A stretch of 64,000 nucleotides of DNA from JAEUMG01 sp046349315 (GCA_046349315.1 JAXMCQ010000015.1:85999-149998); one strand, 5' to 3'. Positions 16,474-25,775 are shown, numbered from the stretch's first letter. Numbers and translations are program-made. Notes: generated by a model from the letters alone, not told the origin.

Positions 16474-17400
16474 AATCACCTTCGCGAAAGTCTCAGGCTC
16501 GGTATTGCCACCGCAAATGAGCACGCCTACACGCTCGCCATCCGACGGCCGATAGCTGCCGGACAGGAGCGCGGCGATGGCGGTTGCGCCGCCGGGTTCG
16601 GTGACCAATCGCAAGCTCTCCCACAAGTATCGCTGGGCGTTTCGGATCTCGGCGTCGCTGACCAACGCGACGCTGTCGACATAGGCCTTGGCGATCGGGA
16701 ACATGAGCTTGCCGGCAAGGCTCGCGCCGAGCGAATCGGCAGCAATACCGGAAGGCGTCACGCGCACCGGTTCGCCAGCCGCCATCGCTGCATGCAATGA
16801 ATTGCAGGTTTCGGGTTCGACCGCGACAATCTTCACCTTGCCGTGGAACCAGGCGGCGATGCCGCCGATCAAGCCGCCGCCGCCGACGGCCACCAGCAAA
16901 GTATCAAGATCGGGAACCTGCTCCTCGATCTCGAGACCGATGGTGCCCTGGCCGAGTAGCGTCGGCTCTTCGTCATAGGCATGGACATTGAGCGCGCCGG
17001 ATTGGGCGACATAAGACATGCACTTGTCCAGTGCCTCGTAATAGGTCGGGCCATCCTGGTCGATCGTGGCCCCATAGGAGCGAATGCGCGCGACCTTGGC
17101 GGGCGAGGCCAGCATCGGTACGAAGATGCGCGCGGGAACACCGAACTCGCGCGCCGCGTAAGCCGCAGCTGCGCCGTGATTGCCGCCCGACGCCGCAGCG
17201 ATGCCGGGTGCGGGAATCTGGCGGCCGGCAAGATTGGCGAAGGCGCCGCGTGCCTTGAACGACGCGGTGTGCTGGAAGAGCTCAAGCTTCAGGGCGACGG
17301 GCCGGTTCACCTGCGGGAGCGTGATGTCGATCACCGGCGTGCGGCGGATATGCCGGCCGATGCGTGTGGCAGTGCGCTCGATATCGGTGCGGGCGATCAT
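16459..17400 (-). CDS. Threonine/serine dehydratase-like PLP enzyme
   Basis: 313 residues of the fold-type II PLP family. The PLP-binding lysine is Lys 49 in TASFKARGA; the phosphate-binding loop VAVGGGGLIGG and the SGGNHGAAAAYAA substrate loop are intact. There is no C-terminal ACT-like regulatory domain, so it is a catabolic rather than IlvA-type enzyme; serine racemase or hydroxyaspartate dehydratase activity is also possible. Its start overlaps the DUF429 stop by 4 bases, placing it last in an operon with a pyridoxal kinase and an FAD oxidoreductase. Confidence 0.88.
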   Translation of the reverse strand: MIARTDIERTATRIGRHIRRTPVIDITLPQVNRPVALKLELFQHTASFKARGAFANLAGRQIPAPGIAAASGGNHGAAAAYAAREFGVPARIFVPMLASPAKVARIRSYGATIDQDGPTYYEALDKCMSYVAQSGALNVHAYDEEPTLLGQGTIGLEIEEQVPDLDTLLVAVGGGGLIGGIAAWFHGKVKIVAVEPETCNSLHAAMAAGEPVRVTPSGIAADSLGASLAGKLMFPIAKAYVDSVALVSDAEIRNAQRYLWESLRLVTEPGGATAIAALLSGSYRPSDGERVGVLICGGNTEPETFAKVIAGEA

Positions 17401-18098
17401 GCGTTTATCTCCATTCTCAAGCCCTTGCCGTCGAGCGGCGGGTCGGCCAATAGCCTCAAATTCAGTCCGTCGCGGATGCGGCGCGCCGACCAGGCGCAGG
17501 CGCAGGCATCGATCAAATCATCAAGCCCCCAATATCGGCGCGGCGCAGCCGGCAGCGCCATGCGGTCGAAGGGAAAGCCGTTCACGCGCAAAAGTCGCTT
17601 GCGTATTTCCTTGCCTTCGGATTTGCGCTTCTTTTGGAGAACGCTGTTATCGCCGTTCATTGCGTAGAAACAAAGTTCCGGGTGCACTTCGTGGATTCGT
17701 AGCTGCAGTGACGGCGAGATGAGCGTGTCGACTTCTCTTATCTTACCTAAGATATGATAAGCTTGAATCGATATACCTCTGCTAGGCTCCGAAGAACGCT
17801 CGTTGAGCGCACAAGCTTCGCGGTGATCGCGAGCAGATAACGTTGATCGCGCGGGTGCGGGAAAAACACTGGATCGTTTGCCCTTCAACCGGCGGCGCGC
17901 CTCGCCATCGCAACCCCTGCCATTGCGGGCAATGTCGGGAAGCCCGATCGGGATATCGACGGCAATAATCTCGGCCTCCATGGCGATGACATCTTCGAAA
18001 CGTGGCACTAGATGCGCTTGTGGTGTGGCGGACGGATCGTCATGCCAGACGACGGCGATCCAGCCGCCCTTGCAGCCATCGACGCCAATGACGGTCAC
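17397..18098 (-). CDS. DUF429 family protein (predicted RNase H-like fold)
   Basis: 233 residues beginning MTVIGVDGCKGGWIAVVW, the typical DUF429 opening with an early aspartate, followed by IIAVDIPIGLPD and RSSVFPAPAR, and near the C-terminus LDDLIDACACAWSARR. The fold is predicted to be RNase H-like; function is unknown. It overlaps by 4 bases both the pyridoxal kinase upstream and the dehydratase downstream. Codons between 17690 and 17880 look AT-richer than the surroundings. Confidence 0.88.
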   Translation of the reverse strand: MTVIGVDGCKGGWIAVVWHDDPSATPQAHLVPRFEDVIAMEAEIIAVDIPIGLPDIARNGRGCDGEARRRLKGKRSSVFPAPARSTLSARDHREACALNERSSEPSRGISIQAYHILGKIREVDTLISPSLQLRIHEVHPELCFYAMNGDNSVLQKKRKSEGKEIRKRLLRVNGFPFDRMALPAAPRRYWGLDDLIDACACAWSARRIRDGLNLRLLADPPLDGKGLRMEINA

Positions 18099-18889
18099 GG
18101 CCTGAGGCCTCGCGTCAGGTCGAGGCTGTCGCCTCCCTTGCTCGCGGCGATGACGCGGTCGAGTGCGTCAATCATATCCGGGAGAGCGTGGGCGATCGTC
18201 TCACCCGTAGCGAGATGGCCGGCTATGAGGCCGCTCAACAGATCGCCGGTGCCATGCGGGACACGGGAAAGGCGGGGGCGGCTAACGATGCACTCTTCAC
18301 CGTGACCGAAGACGGCCGTCGTCAGCCGGTCGTCACCCTCGGGGATCGAAGTAACGATGACATCCTTATCGGGCCAGTTGCACGCGGCGCTTCTCGCATC
18401 GTCGATTGTGCGGATTGTCTTCCCCGAGAGCCACCCCGCTTCGAAGGCATTGGGCGAGAGGCCTTGAGCCAGCGGAACCAGCCGGTCACGGATCGCTTCA
18501 GCCACCTCCTGCTTCACATAGAGTTCACCGTCATCGCCAATGACCGGATCGCAGAGATAGTAGCAATCGGTGCTTGTCACGCGATGAGCTGCTATGAATT
18601 CCGCGACGATTGCGACTTGTTCGTCATTGGCGAAGTAACCAGAGAGGATGCATTTGCAGTCGTCCAAGAACTTAAGCTCTCCCAACTTTTCGAGCATCGC
18701 CGCGATCTTCTCCGCCGGGATGCGCATTCCTTCGGGACGACCGTGACCCGGATGATTGCTGAGCAAGATGGTCGGCACAATGATCGGGATGACGCCAAGC
18801 GATAGCAGGGCCGGCGCTGCGGCAGACGCTCCCACTGGCCCTGCCGCCACCTGTGAAGAAATCACCAGCACAGCGGGTGTCGGCGACAT
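18095..18889 (-). CDS. pdxY: Pyridoxal kinase (PdxK/PdxY-like)
   Basis: 264 residues of the ribokinase-like vitamin B6 kinases, which phosphorylate pyridoxal to the cofactor PLP. It opens LVISSQVAAGPVGASAA, has LLSNHPGHGRPEG typical of PdxY, and LCDPVIGDDGELYV in the middle. The catalytic anion-hole motif is VPHGTGDLLSGLIAG with the base Asp. It starts directly after the stop of the FAD oxidoreductase (TGAATG) and overlaps DUF429, consistent with supplying PLP for the dehydratase of the same operon. Confidence 0.88.
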   Translation of the reverse strand: MSPTPAVLVISSQVAAGPVGASAAAPALLSLGVIPIIVPTILLSNHPGHGRPEGMRIPAEKIAAMLEKLGELKFLDDCKCILSGYFANDEQVAIVAEFIAAHRVTSTDCYYLCDPVIGDDGELYVKQEVAEAIRDRLVPLAQGLSPNAFEAGWLSGKTIRTIDDARSAACNWPDKDVIVTSIPEGDDRLTTAVFGHGEECIVSRPRLSRVPHGTGDLLSGLIAGHLATGETIAHALPDMIDALDRVIAASKGGDSLDLTRGLRP

Positions 18890-20062
18890 TCAAATGACGT
18901 TCTGTTCGAAGAGTGGCCGGTTCGCCGCAATGCGCTCGTAGCCGAAACAGGTGAAGTCGTTGGTCTTATAGCCGCCATGTATGATGAGCTCGGCGAGGGC
19001 ATTCCCGACGCCCGGGCCCTGCTGCAGGCCGTGGCCTGAGAATCCATTGCCGAAGTATAAGTTCTTGATCCGTGGATGTGTGCCGATCACCGCATTCTGA
19101 TCAAGCGCGTTGTAATCATAATGCCCAACCCAGGCATTGATCACCTTGATCGCCTCGAGGGCCGGAACGCGCATGGCCAGTCCCGGCCAGATGCGTTCTT
19201 CGAACCAATTGTAGTCGACCTCCCAGTCGAGGTCGGCCGGCTCCTCGCTTTCTTCCGGCGAAAGGCCGCTGATGAAATGCTTGCCCTCGGGCCGAAACCA
19301 GACACCAGAGGGATCGACCGTCAAAGGCGCCTTGTGAAGGTCGTCGGTCGCTGCCGGGCAATCCAACACATAGACATAGCGCTTGCGTGGGCCCACGGGG
19401 AGATCGATGCCTGCCATCTTGGCCAGCGCACCGGCGCCAGCACCCGCTGCGTTGACGAGCTTATCGCAGGAGATCGTCTCGCCGGATGCGAGCGTCACGG
19501 ACTTGGCGCGATCATCGGCGGTTGCGATGCTCTTGACCTCACCTGCGATGACGCTGACTCCCAGAGAGACTGCTGCCTTCCGCAGCAACGTCATAAGCGA
19601 ATAGGGGTCGAGCCAACCTTCGCCGCGGCGACCGAAACAGCCGAGTGCCAGGCCGCCAGTCTCGATCCACGGGAAGCTCTCTTTCAGGTCCTTCGGCTCA
19701 AGCAGAACGTTGTCGGCACCATTGGCCAACTGAATGCGATGGTTCTCCTCGAGCACGCCGACGCCTTCACCAGAGGCGAGGATCAAATAGCCCTGTTCGC
19801 GAAAACCGACATCGGTGCCGGCGCCGAACTCCTTTTCAAGATTGCGGATCAGATTCAGTCCGAAGAGTGAGAGCGCGATATTCTGCGGTGTCGAGAATTG
19901 TTGACGCAAGCCGCCGGCAGACCGGGCGGTGCAGGAATAGCCATAAGTCGTGTCGCGCTCGATGATGGCGACCGACCCCTTATAGCCCTGCTTTTTGAGA
20001 TAATAGGCGGTGGCGCTGCCGACCACGCCGCCACCGACGATGACAATGTCAAAATGCTGCAT
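18890..20062 (-). CDS. FAD-dependent oxidoreductase (DAO family, sarcosine oxidase/FOXRED1-like)
   Basis: 390 residues. The N-terminal FAD motif is IVIVGGGVVGSATAYYL, followed by CTARSAGGLRQQFSTPQN, and the C-terminal NLYFGNGFSGHGLQQGPGVG block typical of the DAO superfamily. Members oxidise secondary or D-amino acids and related amines. It is the first gene of a four-gene leftward operon with pyridoxal kinase, DUF429 and the PLP dehydratase, suggesting a shared amino acid catabolic role. Substrate not determinable. Confidence 0.88.
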   Translation of the reverse strand: MQHFDIVIVGGGVVGSATAYYLKKQGYKGSVAIIERDTTYGYSCTARSAGGLRQQFSTPQNIALSLFGLNLIRNLEKEFGAGTDVGFREQGYLILASGEGVGVLEENHRIQLANGADNVLLEPKDLKESFPWIETGGLALGCFGRRGEGWLDPYSLMTLLRKAAVSLGVSVIAGEVKSIATADDRAKSVTLASGETISCDKLVNAAGAGAGALAKMAGIDLPVGPRKRYVYVLDCPAATDDLHKAPLTVDPSGVWFRPEGKHFISGLSPEESEEPADLDWEVDYNWFEERIWPGLAMRVPALEAIKVINAWVGHYDYNALDQNAVIGTHPRIKNLYFGNGFSGHGLQQGPGVGNALAELIIHGGYKTNDFTCFGYERIAANRPLFEQNVI

Positions 20063-20171
20063 GGCCTCGACTTAGCCGCATGGGCCAGGGCACGGCAAGA
20101 CCTCGCAGAAAGTCTGACATGACAGGCGCTTTGCGTCCGGTTAGGTTCGCCCGCGCCAATTGGAGACCGAG

Positions 20172-21035
20172 ATGCCTTATCGCCCCCGCCGCAGCGTCCT
20201 TTACATGCCGGGTGCCAATGCGCGGGCCTTGGAAAAGGCCAAGAGCATCGATGCCGATTGCCTGATCCTCGATCTTGAGGATTCGGTTGCACCCGACAAG
20301 AAGGCGGAGGCGCGCGGCCAGGTTGCCGCGGCGGTCGCGGCCGGCGGCTATGGCAAGCGCGAGATCATCATTCGCATCAATGGCCTGTTCACGGGCTGGG
20401 GGGCCGAGGATATGGAGATGGCCGCCAAGGCCGGTCCCGATGCCGTTCTCGTACCGAAGCTCAATGATGTGAACGATCTTGCGAATGCGGCGCGATTCCT
20501 TGTCAAGGCCGGCGGTGGCGGGAAGACACATCTTTGGGCGATGATCGAAACGCCGCTTTCGATCTTCAACCTCAAAGAGATGGTTGCCTCGCATGAAGCC
20601 ACCGGGCTCCAATGCGTGGTGCTCGGGACCAACGATCTTGCAAAAGACATGCGTGCGAGTTCCGGCGGCGGGCGAATGGCGCTCGTGCCGGCACTCACCA
20701 TGGCGGTGCTCGCGGCACATGCCTTCGGCCTCGACGCGATCGACGGCGTCTACAACGACATCAAGGACGAGGCAGGATTCAGCGTCGAATGCGAACAAGG
20801 CCGGATGCTTGGCATGGATGGCAAAACACTGATCCATCCCGGCCAGGTCGCGACATGCAATGTGGTATTTTCGCCGTCTGAAGCGGAAATTGTCTGGGCG
20901 AACAAAGTGGTCTCGGCCTTCAATCTCTCCGAAAATGCGGGCAAGGGCGTGATCCTTGTCGAAGGCCGCATGGTCGAAAGATTGCATCTCGCCATGGCCG
21001 AACGCGTCATGGCCATTGCCGAGGCGATTGCATGA
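20172..21035 (+). CDS. mcl2: HpcH/HpaI CoA ester lyase, malyl-CoA thioesterase-like
   Basis: 287 residues of the citrate lyase beta/malyl-CoA lyase family. Visible motifs are RSVLYMPGANARALEKA, the metal-binding LDLEDSVAPDKKAEAR, MIETPLSIFN, and GKTLIHPGQV near the C-terminus. The length and the GTNDLAKDMR and DGVYNDIKDEAGF segments are, from memory, closer to the (3S)-malyl-CoA thioesterase (Mcl2) of Rhodobacter than to the longer malyl-CoA/methylmalyl-CoA lyase Mcl1. Both act in the last steps of the ethylmalonyl-CoA pathway. Start ATG 20172 has GGAG six bases upstream. It overlaps the mesaconyl-CoA hydratase by 4 bases. Confidence 0.85.
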   Translation: MPYRPRRSVLYMPGANARALEKAKSIDADCLILDLEDSVAPDKKAEARGQVAAAVAAGGYGKREIIIRINGLFTGWGAEDMEMAAKAGPDAVLVPKLNDVNDLANAARFLVKAGGGGKTHLWAMIETPLSIFNLKEMVASHEATGLQCVVLGTNDLAKDMRASSGGGRMALVPALTMAVLAAHAFGLDAIDGVYNDIKDEAGFSVECEQGRMLGMDGKTLIHPGQVATCNVVFSPSEAEIVWANKVVSAFNLSENAGKGVILVEGRMVERLHLAMAERVMAIAEAIA

Positions 21036-22084
21036 TGACGAAGAACAATCCCGGCAATTACTTCGAGGATTTTCGCATCGGCCAAGTGATCCGCCATGCG
21101 ACGCCGCGCACCGTCGGCGATGGCGACCGGGCGCTTTATGCGGCCCTATACGGTTCCCGCTTCGCGGTTCAATCCGCCGATACTTTCGCGCAAGCCATCG
21201 GCTATCCTTCGGCGCCGATCGATGATCTTCTCGTCTTCCACATCATCTTCGGCAAGACCGTGCCCGATATCTCGCTCAATGCGGTGGCCAATCTTGGCTA
21301 TGCCGAATGCCGGTTCCTGAAGCCGGTTTATGCACGCGAAACACTGTCGGCCACATCCGAGATCATCGGGCTGAAGGAGAATTCAAACGGCAAGACAGGC
21401 ACGGTCTATGTGCGTACGCGTGGCGAAAACCAGGATGGCGAAAGCGTATTGAGCTATGTCCGTTGGGTCATGGTGCGAAAGCGCGATGAAGCAGCGGTTG
21501 CCCCAACGGCTGTCGTGCCGCAGCTTCAGAATTCGGTTGCGATCGACAAGATCGGCACGGCATTGCCGGCTCTCGACATGACGCAATGGGATAACGCACT
21601 TTCAGGGTCGCCCTTGCGGCTTTCCGATTATGGGGTCGGCGAAAAGATCGACCACGGCGACGGCATGACGGTCGAAGAGGCCGAACACATGCTGGCCACA
21701 CGGCTCTATCAGAATACCGCGCGGGTGCATTTCAATCAGTTCGCAGAGGCGCAGGGCCGGTTCGGGAAGAGACTCATTTATGGTGGCCATGTCATCTCAT
21801 TGGCGCGCTCTTTAAGCTTCAATGGCCTTGCCAACGCGTTTCATATTGCAGCGCTCAATGGCGGCCGGCATGTGGCGCCGCTCTTTGCCGGCGGCACAGT
21901 CTTCGCCTGGTCAGAGGTTCTCGATTCTGCACCGTTGCCGGAGCGCGAAGATCTCGGTGCCCTGCGGATCATGACGCGGGCCACGCGGGACATGCCCTGC
22001 CGTGATTTTCCGACGGTCGAAGGCGCGCCCGACAAGCCCGGCGTTATCCTCGAACTCGACTACTGGGTCGTGCTGCCGCGCTAG
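21032..22084 (+). CDS. mch: Mesaconyl-CoA hydratase (double hot-dog MaoC family)
   Basis: 350 residues with two MaoC-like hot-dog domains, the length and layout of mesaconyl-CoA hydratase, which hydrates mesaconyl-CoA to beta-methylmalyl-CoA in the ethylmalonyl-CoA pathway. Characteristic segments are NYFEDFRIGQVIRHATPRTV, GDRALYAALYGSRF, and in the second half ARVHFNQFAEAQGRFGKRLIYGGHVISLARSL (in two parts). The upstream neighbour is the malyl-CoA lyase-type gene, which acts on the next intermediate. It ends overlapping the convergent AEC transporter. Confidence 0.9.
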   Translation: MMTKNNPGNYFEDFRIGQVIRHATPRTVGDGDRALYAALYGSRFAVQSADTFAQAIGYPSAPIDDLLVFHIIFGKTVPDISLNAVANLGYAECRFLKPVYARETLSATSEIIGLKENSNGKTGTVYVRTRGENQDGESVLSYVRWVMVRKRDEAAVAPTAVVPQLQNSVAIDKIGTALPALDMTQWDNALSGSPLRLSDYGVGEKIDHGDGMTVEEAEHMLATRLYQNTARVHFNQFAEAQGRFGKRLIYGGHVISLARSLSFNGLANAFHIAALNGGRHVAPLFAGGTVFAWSEVLDSAPLPEREDLGALRIMTRATRDMPCRDFPTVEGAPDKPGVILELDYWVVLPR

Positions 22085-23028
22085 ATGAAGCCCGCATCCA
22101 TCAGCCACAAGAGTATCGCGGACGTGAAGAGCGCAACAGCGGTGCCGACGGCTATGGCGCCGGACACAGCCGGCGTCGCCGTTTCATAGCGCTGCGCGAA
22201 GAGATAAGCATTGGCGCCGGTCGGCATGGCCGCAATCAATACCGCGACCTCGACCCACAAATGCGGGATGCCGACGATCTTGGCGGCAAAGACCCAGATC
22301 ACGATCGGCAAGAGGATCATTTTAAGCACGATTAGGACAGCGATGGCATTCGCCTGGCCCTTGAGGCTGTAGCCTGCAAGCGACAGTCCGAGCGCCACAA
22401 GTGCGGCCGGCACGCCAGCGCCGGCGAGGAGTTCGAGCGTGCGGTCGATGACCGGGTGCAATCCGATACCTGTCGCCCGCCAGGCCGAGCCCAAGATCAA
22501 GGCAAGAACGATCGGATTGCGGGTGAATTCGCGGGCAAGCTGAGCGAGAAGTCGCAATATCGATGGCGCCTTGCCCTGGCGGGCGGTTTCGAAATGGAGC
22601 GTCGCGGCGAGCCACAGCAATGGCGCGTGAACCGAGACGATGAAGGATGCGGGAACCGCACCCGCTTCGCCGAAATGCGACAGCGTCAAGGGCAAGCCCA
22701 GCATGACGACATTGCCGAAGGTCGATGACATCGCCGCGGCGGCGCCGCCTCCACCGCGCAGCGCCGGCACGAAACGAGCGGCGGTCGAGGCGGCGATCCA
22801 GACCAGAATCAAGCCGCCGAAATAGGCTATCCACAAGGGTACAAGTTCTGCACCCTGCTGCTCCATCAGGATCATGGTGCGGAAGAGCAAGGCGGGCAGA
22901 GCAAGATTGAAGACGAAAAGGCTCATGCCTTGCGTGGCGCTGGTGCCGATGAAACCCGTCTTGGCCGAGACGAAGCCGATGGCGATCAGGCCGAAGACGG
23001 GAAGTATGGTGATGAGAATGGAGGACAT
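22081..23028 (-). CDS. AEC family transporter (auxin efflux carrier-like)
   Basis: 315 residues with about ten membrane helices. The opening ILPVFGLIAIGFVSAKTGF, FNLALPALLFRTM and the central TFGNVVMLGLPL with conserved Asn are typical. The C-terminal half has PTGANAYLFAQRY. Bacterial members move organic acids such as malate or malonate; given the neighbours a dicarboxylate is a plausible substrate but unproven. It is downstream of the mutase gene on the same strand. Confidence 0.88.
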   Translation of the reverse strand: MSSILITILPVFGLIAIGFVSAKTGFIGTSATQGMSLFVFNLALPALLFRTMILMEQQGAELVPLWIAYFGGLILVWIAASTAARFVPALRGGGGAAAAMSSTFGNVVMLGLPLTLSHFGEAGAVPASFIVSVHAPLLWLAATLHFETARQGKAPSILRLLAQLAREFTRNPIVLALILGSAWRATGIGLHPVIDRTLELLAGAGVPAALVALGLSLAGYSLKGQANAIAVLIVLKMILLPIVIWVFAAKIVGIPHLWVEVAVLIAAMPTGANAYLFAQRYETATPAVSGAIAVGTAVALFTSAILLWLMDAGFI

Positions 23029-23033
23029 GGAAA

Positions 23034-23384
23034 CTAACGAATGTAATAGATCACGCGGCCGAAAGCCCTATGCTGCTCTTCCACCCGAACCTCAGCGCCC
23101 CTGGGTTGGGGCGCCCATCCTGATGAGGCAAATGCCGAGACAGTTCGACTATTATCGAGCTGAACCAACACAATCGCTTGCGGTTCTGCCCATGTGATCC
23201 GGCGCTGATCCAATGTCCACCAAAGAACATGGCCCTTGTGAATGGTGCGAGTCAGCGGCACGTCCATAGCAAAGTACGCAAAGATACCGACAAAAAGGAT
23301 CGAGGCGGGAATGAGGAGCCAGTTGCGCTTTATCCAATCCCAGATGAGGACAATTGTGATCCGCTGATTGGTCGACAGGATCAC
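23034..23384 (-). CDS. Hypothetical membrane-anchored protein
   Basis: 116 residues with one membrane helix (about 22-41, LLIPASILFVGIFAYFAMDV) and a soluble C-terminal part of about 70 residues rich in beta-type sequence (ITWAEPQAIVLVQLDNSRTV). Its ATG overlaps the TGA of the ethylmalonyl-CoA mutase (23381-23384), so it is probably translated with it. No family recognised. Confidence 0.6.
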   Translation of the reverse strand: MILSTNQRITIVLIWDWIKRNWLLIPASILFVGIFAYFAMDVPLTRTIHKGHVLWWTLDQRRITWAEPQAIVLVQLDNSRTVSAFASSGWAPQPRGAEVRVEEQHRAFGRVIYYIR

Positions 23385-25378
23385 GCCGCTCGCCCAGCTT
23401 GGCGAGCATCGATAAGCTGCACTACATCCAGCATGATCCGGTTGAGATCGAAATCCTTGGGCGTATAGATTTCGGCGACGCCGAGCTGTTTCAGCACCAG
23501 CGCGTCGGCCTGAGGAACGATGCCGCCGACGACCACCGGTATATGGCCAAGCCCGGCGCTGCGCAGGCGCTGCATGGTTTCGCGTACCAAGGGCACATGC
23601 GAGCCAGAGAGGATCGACAGGCCGACGACGTGGACATTCTGCTCGCGTGCCGCGGCGACGATCTGTTCGGGCGTAAGGCGAATGCCGTCATAGGTGACTT
23701 CAAAACCGCATTCGGCGGCACGCACCGCAATCTGCTCGGCGCCATTGGAATGGCCGTCGAGTCCGGGCTTGCCGACGAGAAATTTGACGTTTGTGCCGAG
23801 CCGCGCCGCGAGGGCGGCGAGCGCTGCCTTCACCTCCTCCAGCGATTGTGCCGAGCGCGCGGCGATCGCCAGGCTGACGCCGGTCGGTGCGCGATATTCG
23901 CCGTAGATGGACCGCAAGGTCTCGCCCCATTCGCCGGTCGTAACCCCTGCCTTGGCGCAAGCGATCGATGGTTCCATGATATTGCGGCCTTCAAGCGCCG
24001 CTGCCTTCAAATCGGAAAGCGCGGTCTTCACCGCATGCGCATCGCGAGCGCCGCGCCAGGCCTTGAGGCGCTCGATCTGCTCATATTCGACATTGTCTGA
24101 GACGGTCAGCACCGCCTGGCCGTCGTCGCCTGAGAGTGGCGATGGTTCGGTCTCGGTAAAGGCGTTAACGCCAACAACGACGGTTTCGCCAGTCTCGATC
24201 GCACGCAAGCGCGCCGTGTTCCACTTCACCAATTCGCGTTTCATGTAGCCACTCTCGATGGCGGCTATGGCGCCGCCCATGGCAAGCACCTTGCCGAGTT
24301 CTTCACGCGCTGCCGCCTTCAACTCCTTGACCTTGGCCGTGATGACCGGCGAGCCATCGAAAATGTCGCCATAATCGAGAAGATCGGTCTCATAGGCGAC
24401 GATCTGCTGCATGCGCAAAGACCATTGCTGATCCCAGGGCCGCGGCAGTCCGAGCGCCTCGTTCCAGGCCGGCAATTGCACGGCGCGGGCGCGCGCATTC
24501 TTTGAGAGTACAACGGCCAACATTTCGAGAAGGATGCGATAGACGTTGTTCTCAGCCTGCTGCTCGGTGAGGCCGAGCGAGTTCACCTGCACGCCATAGC
24601 GGAAGCGGCGCAATTTCTCATCGGCAATGCCATAGCGCTCGCTACAAATCTCGTCCCACAATTCTGCGAAGGCGCGCAATTTGCACAGCTCGGTGATGAA
24701 CTTCACCCCGGCATTGACGAAGAAGGAAATGCGACCGACGACTTGCGGAAATTCGCTCGGCTCAACCGCGACTGATGACTTGACCGCATCCAGTACCGCG
24801 ATCGCGGTAGCAAGTGCATAGCTCAGTTCCTGCACCGGCGTCGCGCCGGCCTCCTGCAGGTGATAGGAGCAGATATTGGTCGGGTTCCATTTCGGCAGTT
24901 CGCGGCAGGAAAACGCGATCGTATCGGTGATCAACCGTAACGATGGCAGTGGCGGAAACACATAGGTGCCGCGCGAGAGATATTCCTTGACGATATCGTT
25001 CTGGGTGGTGCCGGCCAAAGCGCTGCGCGCCGCGCCTTGCTCATCCGCCACCGCGACATATAGTGCGAGCAACCACGCGGCCGTCGCGTTGATGGTCATC
25101 GAAGTGTTCATCCGGTCGAGCGGGATCGACTCGAACAAGGCACGCATGTCGCCGATATGGGAGACCGGCACGCCGACCTTGCCAACCTCGCCGCGGGCAA
25201 GCGGATGGTCGGCGTCATAGCCGGTCTGGGTCGGCAGATCGAAGGCGACGGAGAGGCCGGTCTGGCCCTTGGCAAGATTGGTTCGGAACAGCGCGTTGCT
25301 GTCGCGCGCCGTCGAATGGCCCGCATAGGTACGGAAGATCCACGGCTTGTCGCGCTCGCGCGCCCTATCGATCGACAT
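23381..25378 (-). CDS. ecm: Ethylmalonyl-CoA mutase (B12-dependent)
   Basis: 665 residues: N-terminal acyl-CoA mutase barrel (PWIFRTYAGHSTARDSNALFR, GLSVAFDLPTQTGYDADHP) and C-terminal cobalamin-binding domain with LDGHSNGAEQIA (His about 543, the cobalt ligand) and VGLSILSGSH and VVVGGIVP. It is a single-chain protein of the MeaA type and converts (2R)-ethylmalonyl-CoA to (2S)-methylsuccinyl-CoA. The start MSIDRARERDKPW at 25378 is preferred over 11 extra upstream codons. The substrate call rests on overall family resemblance and the neighbouring crotonyl-CoA carboxylase/reductase and mesaconyl-CoA hydratase. Confidence 0.92.
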   Translation of the reverse strand: MSIDRARERDKPWIFRTYAGHSTARDSNALFRTNLAKGQTGLSVAFDLPTQTGYDADHPLARGEVGKVGVPVSHIGDMRALFESIPLDRMNTSMTINATAAWLLALYVAVADEQGAARSALAGTTQNDIVKEYLSRGTYVFPPLPSLRLITDTIAFSCRELPKWNPTNICSYHLQEAGATPVQELSYALATAIAVLDAVKSSVAVEPSEFPQVVGRISFFVNAGVKFITELCKLRAFAELWDEICSERYGIADEKLRRFRYGVQVNSLGLTEQQAENNVYRILLEMLAVVLSKNARARAVQLPAWNEALGLPRPWDQQWSLRMQQIVAYETDLLDYGDIFDGSPVITAKVKELKAAAREELGKVLAMGGAIAAIESGYMKRELVKWNTARLRAIETGETVVVGVNAFTETEPSPLSGDDGQAVLTVSDNVEYEQIERLKAWRGARDAHAVKTALSDLKAAALEGRNIMEPSIACAKAGVTTGEWGETLRSIYGEYRAPTGVSLAIAARSAQSLEEVKAALAALAARLGTNVKFLVGKPGLDGHSNGAEQIAVRAAECGFEVTYDGIRLTPEQIVAAAREQNVHVVGLSILSGSHVPLVRETMQRLRSAGLGHIPVVVGGIVPQADALVLKQLGVAEIYTPKDFDLNRIMLDVVQLIDARQAGRAA

Positions 25379-25442
25379 GGTTAAGTCCCGGTTGCCGCGG
25401 CATCGAAGCATGGTCGATGTTGCGGCGCAACAGGAAGAAGGG

Positions 25443-25775
25443 CTAGGCGCGCTCCCGGCGCAGCAGGATCATCAAACCGAGGCTCGCCACGGTTATCCCG
25501 ACAAAGGCGTAGATGATAGGCGCCTGAAGATCGGCATCGAGAGGCAGTCGCAAGTCGCTCAAAAGCCAATTGGCAAGGAGGGCTGCGGCAAACAATGTCC
25601 CGTATTTGACCGGTATGCTCAAATGCCCGAGATCGGCGGTGTATTTGCTCAAGATCGCCGCTCCCGCGCCGGCAAAAACAGCCGAAATGACAACCGTCTG
25701 CGAGGGCAAATAGGCCCAAGGCGAGAAATCGGGAAGCCAGCCGAACCAGTCCCTCTTGAAAATCTCATCCATCAT
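25443..25775 (-). CDS. Small integral membrane hypothetical protein
   Basis: 110 residues with about three membrane helices (TVVISAVFAGAGAAILS, LFAAALLANWLL, PIIYAFVGITVASLGLMIL) and an acidic, tryptophan-rich N-terminus. It lies upstream of the mutase gene on the same strand, 64 bases away, and is divergent from ccr. No family recognised. Confidence 0.6.
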   Translation of the reverse strand: MMDEIFKRDWFGWLPDFSPWAYLPSQTVVISAVFAGAGAAILSKYTADLGHLSIPVKYGTLFAAALLANWLLSDLRLPLDADLQAPIIYAFVGITVASLGLMILLRRERA

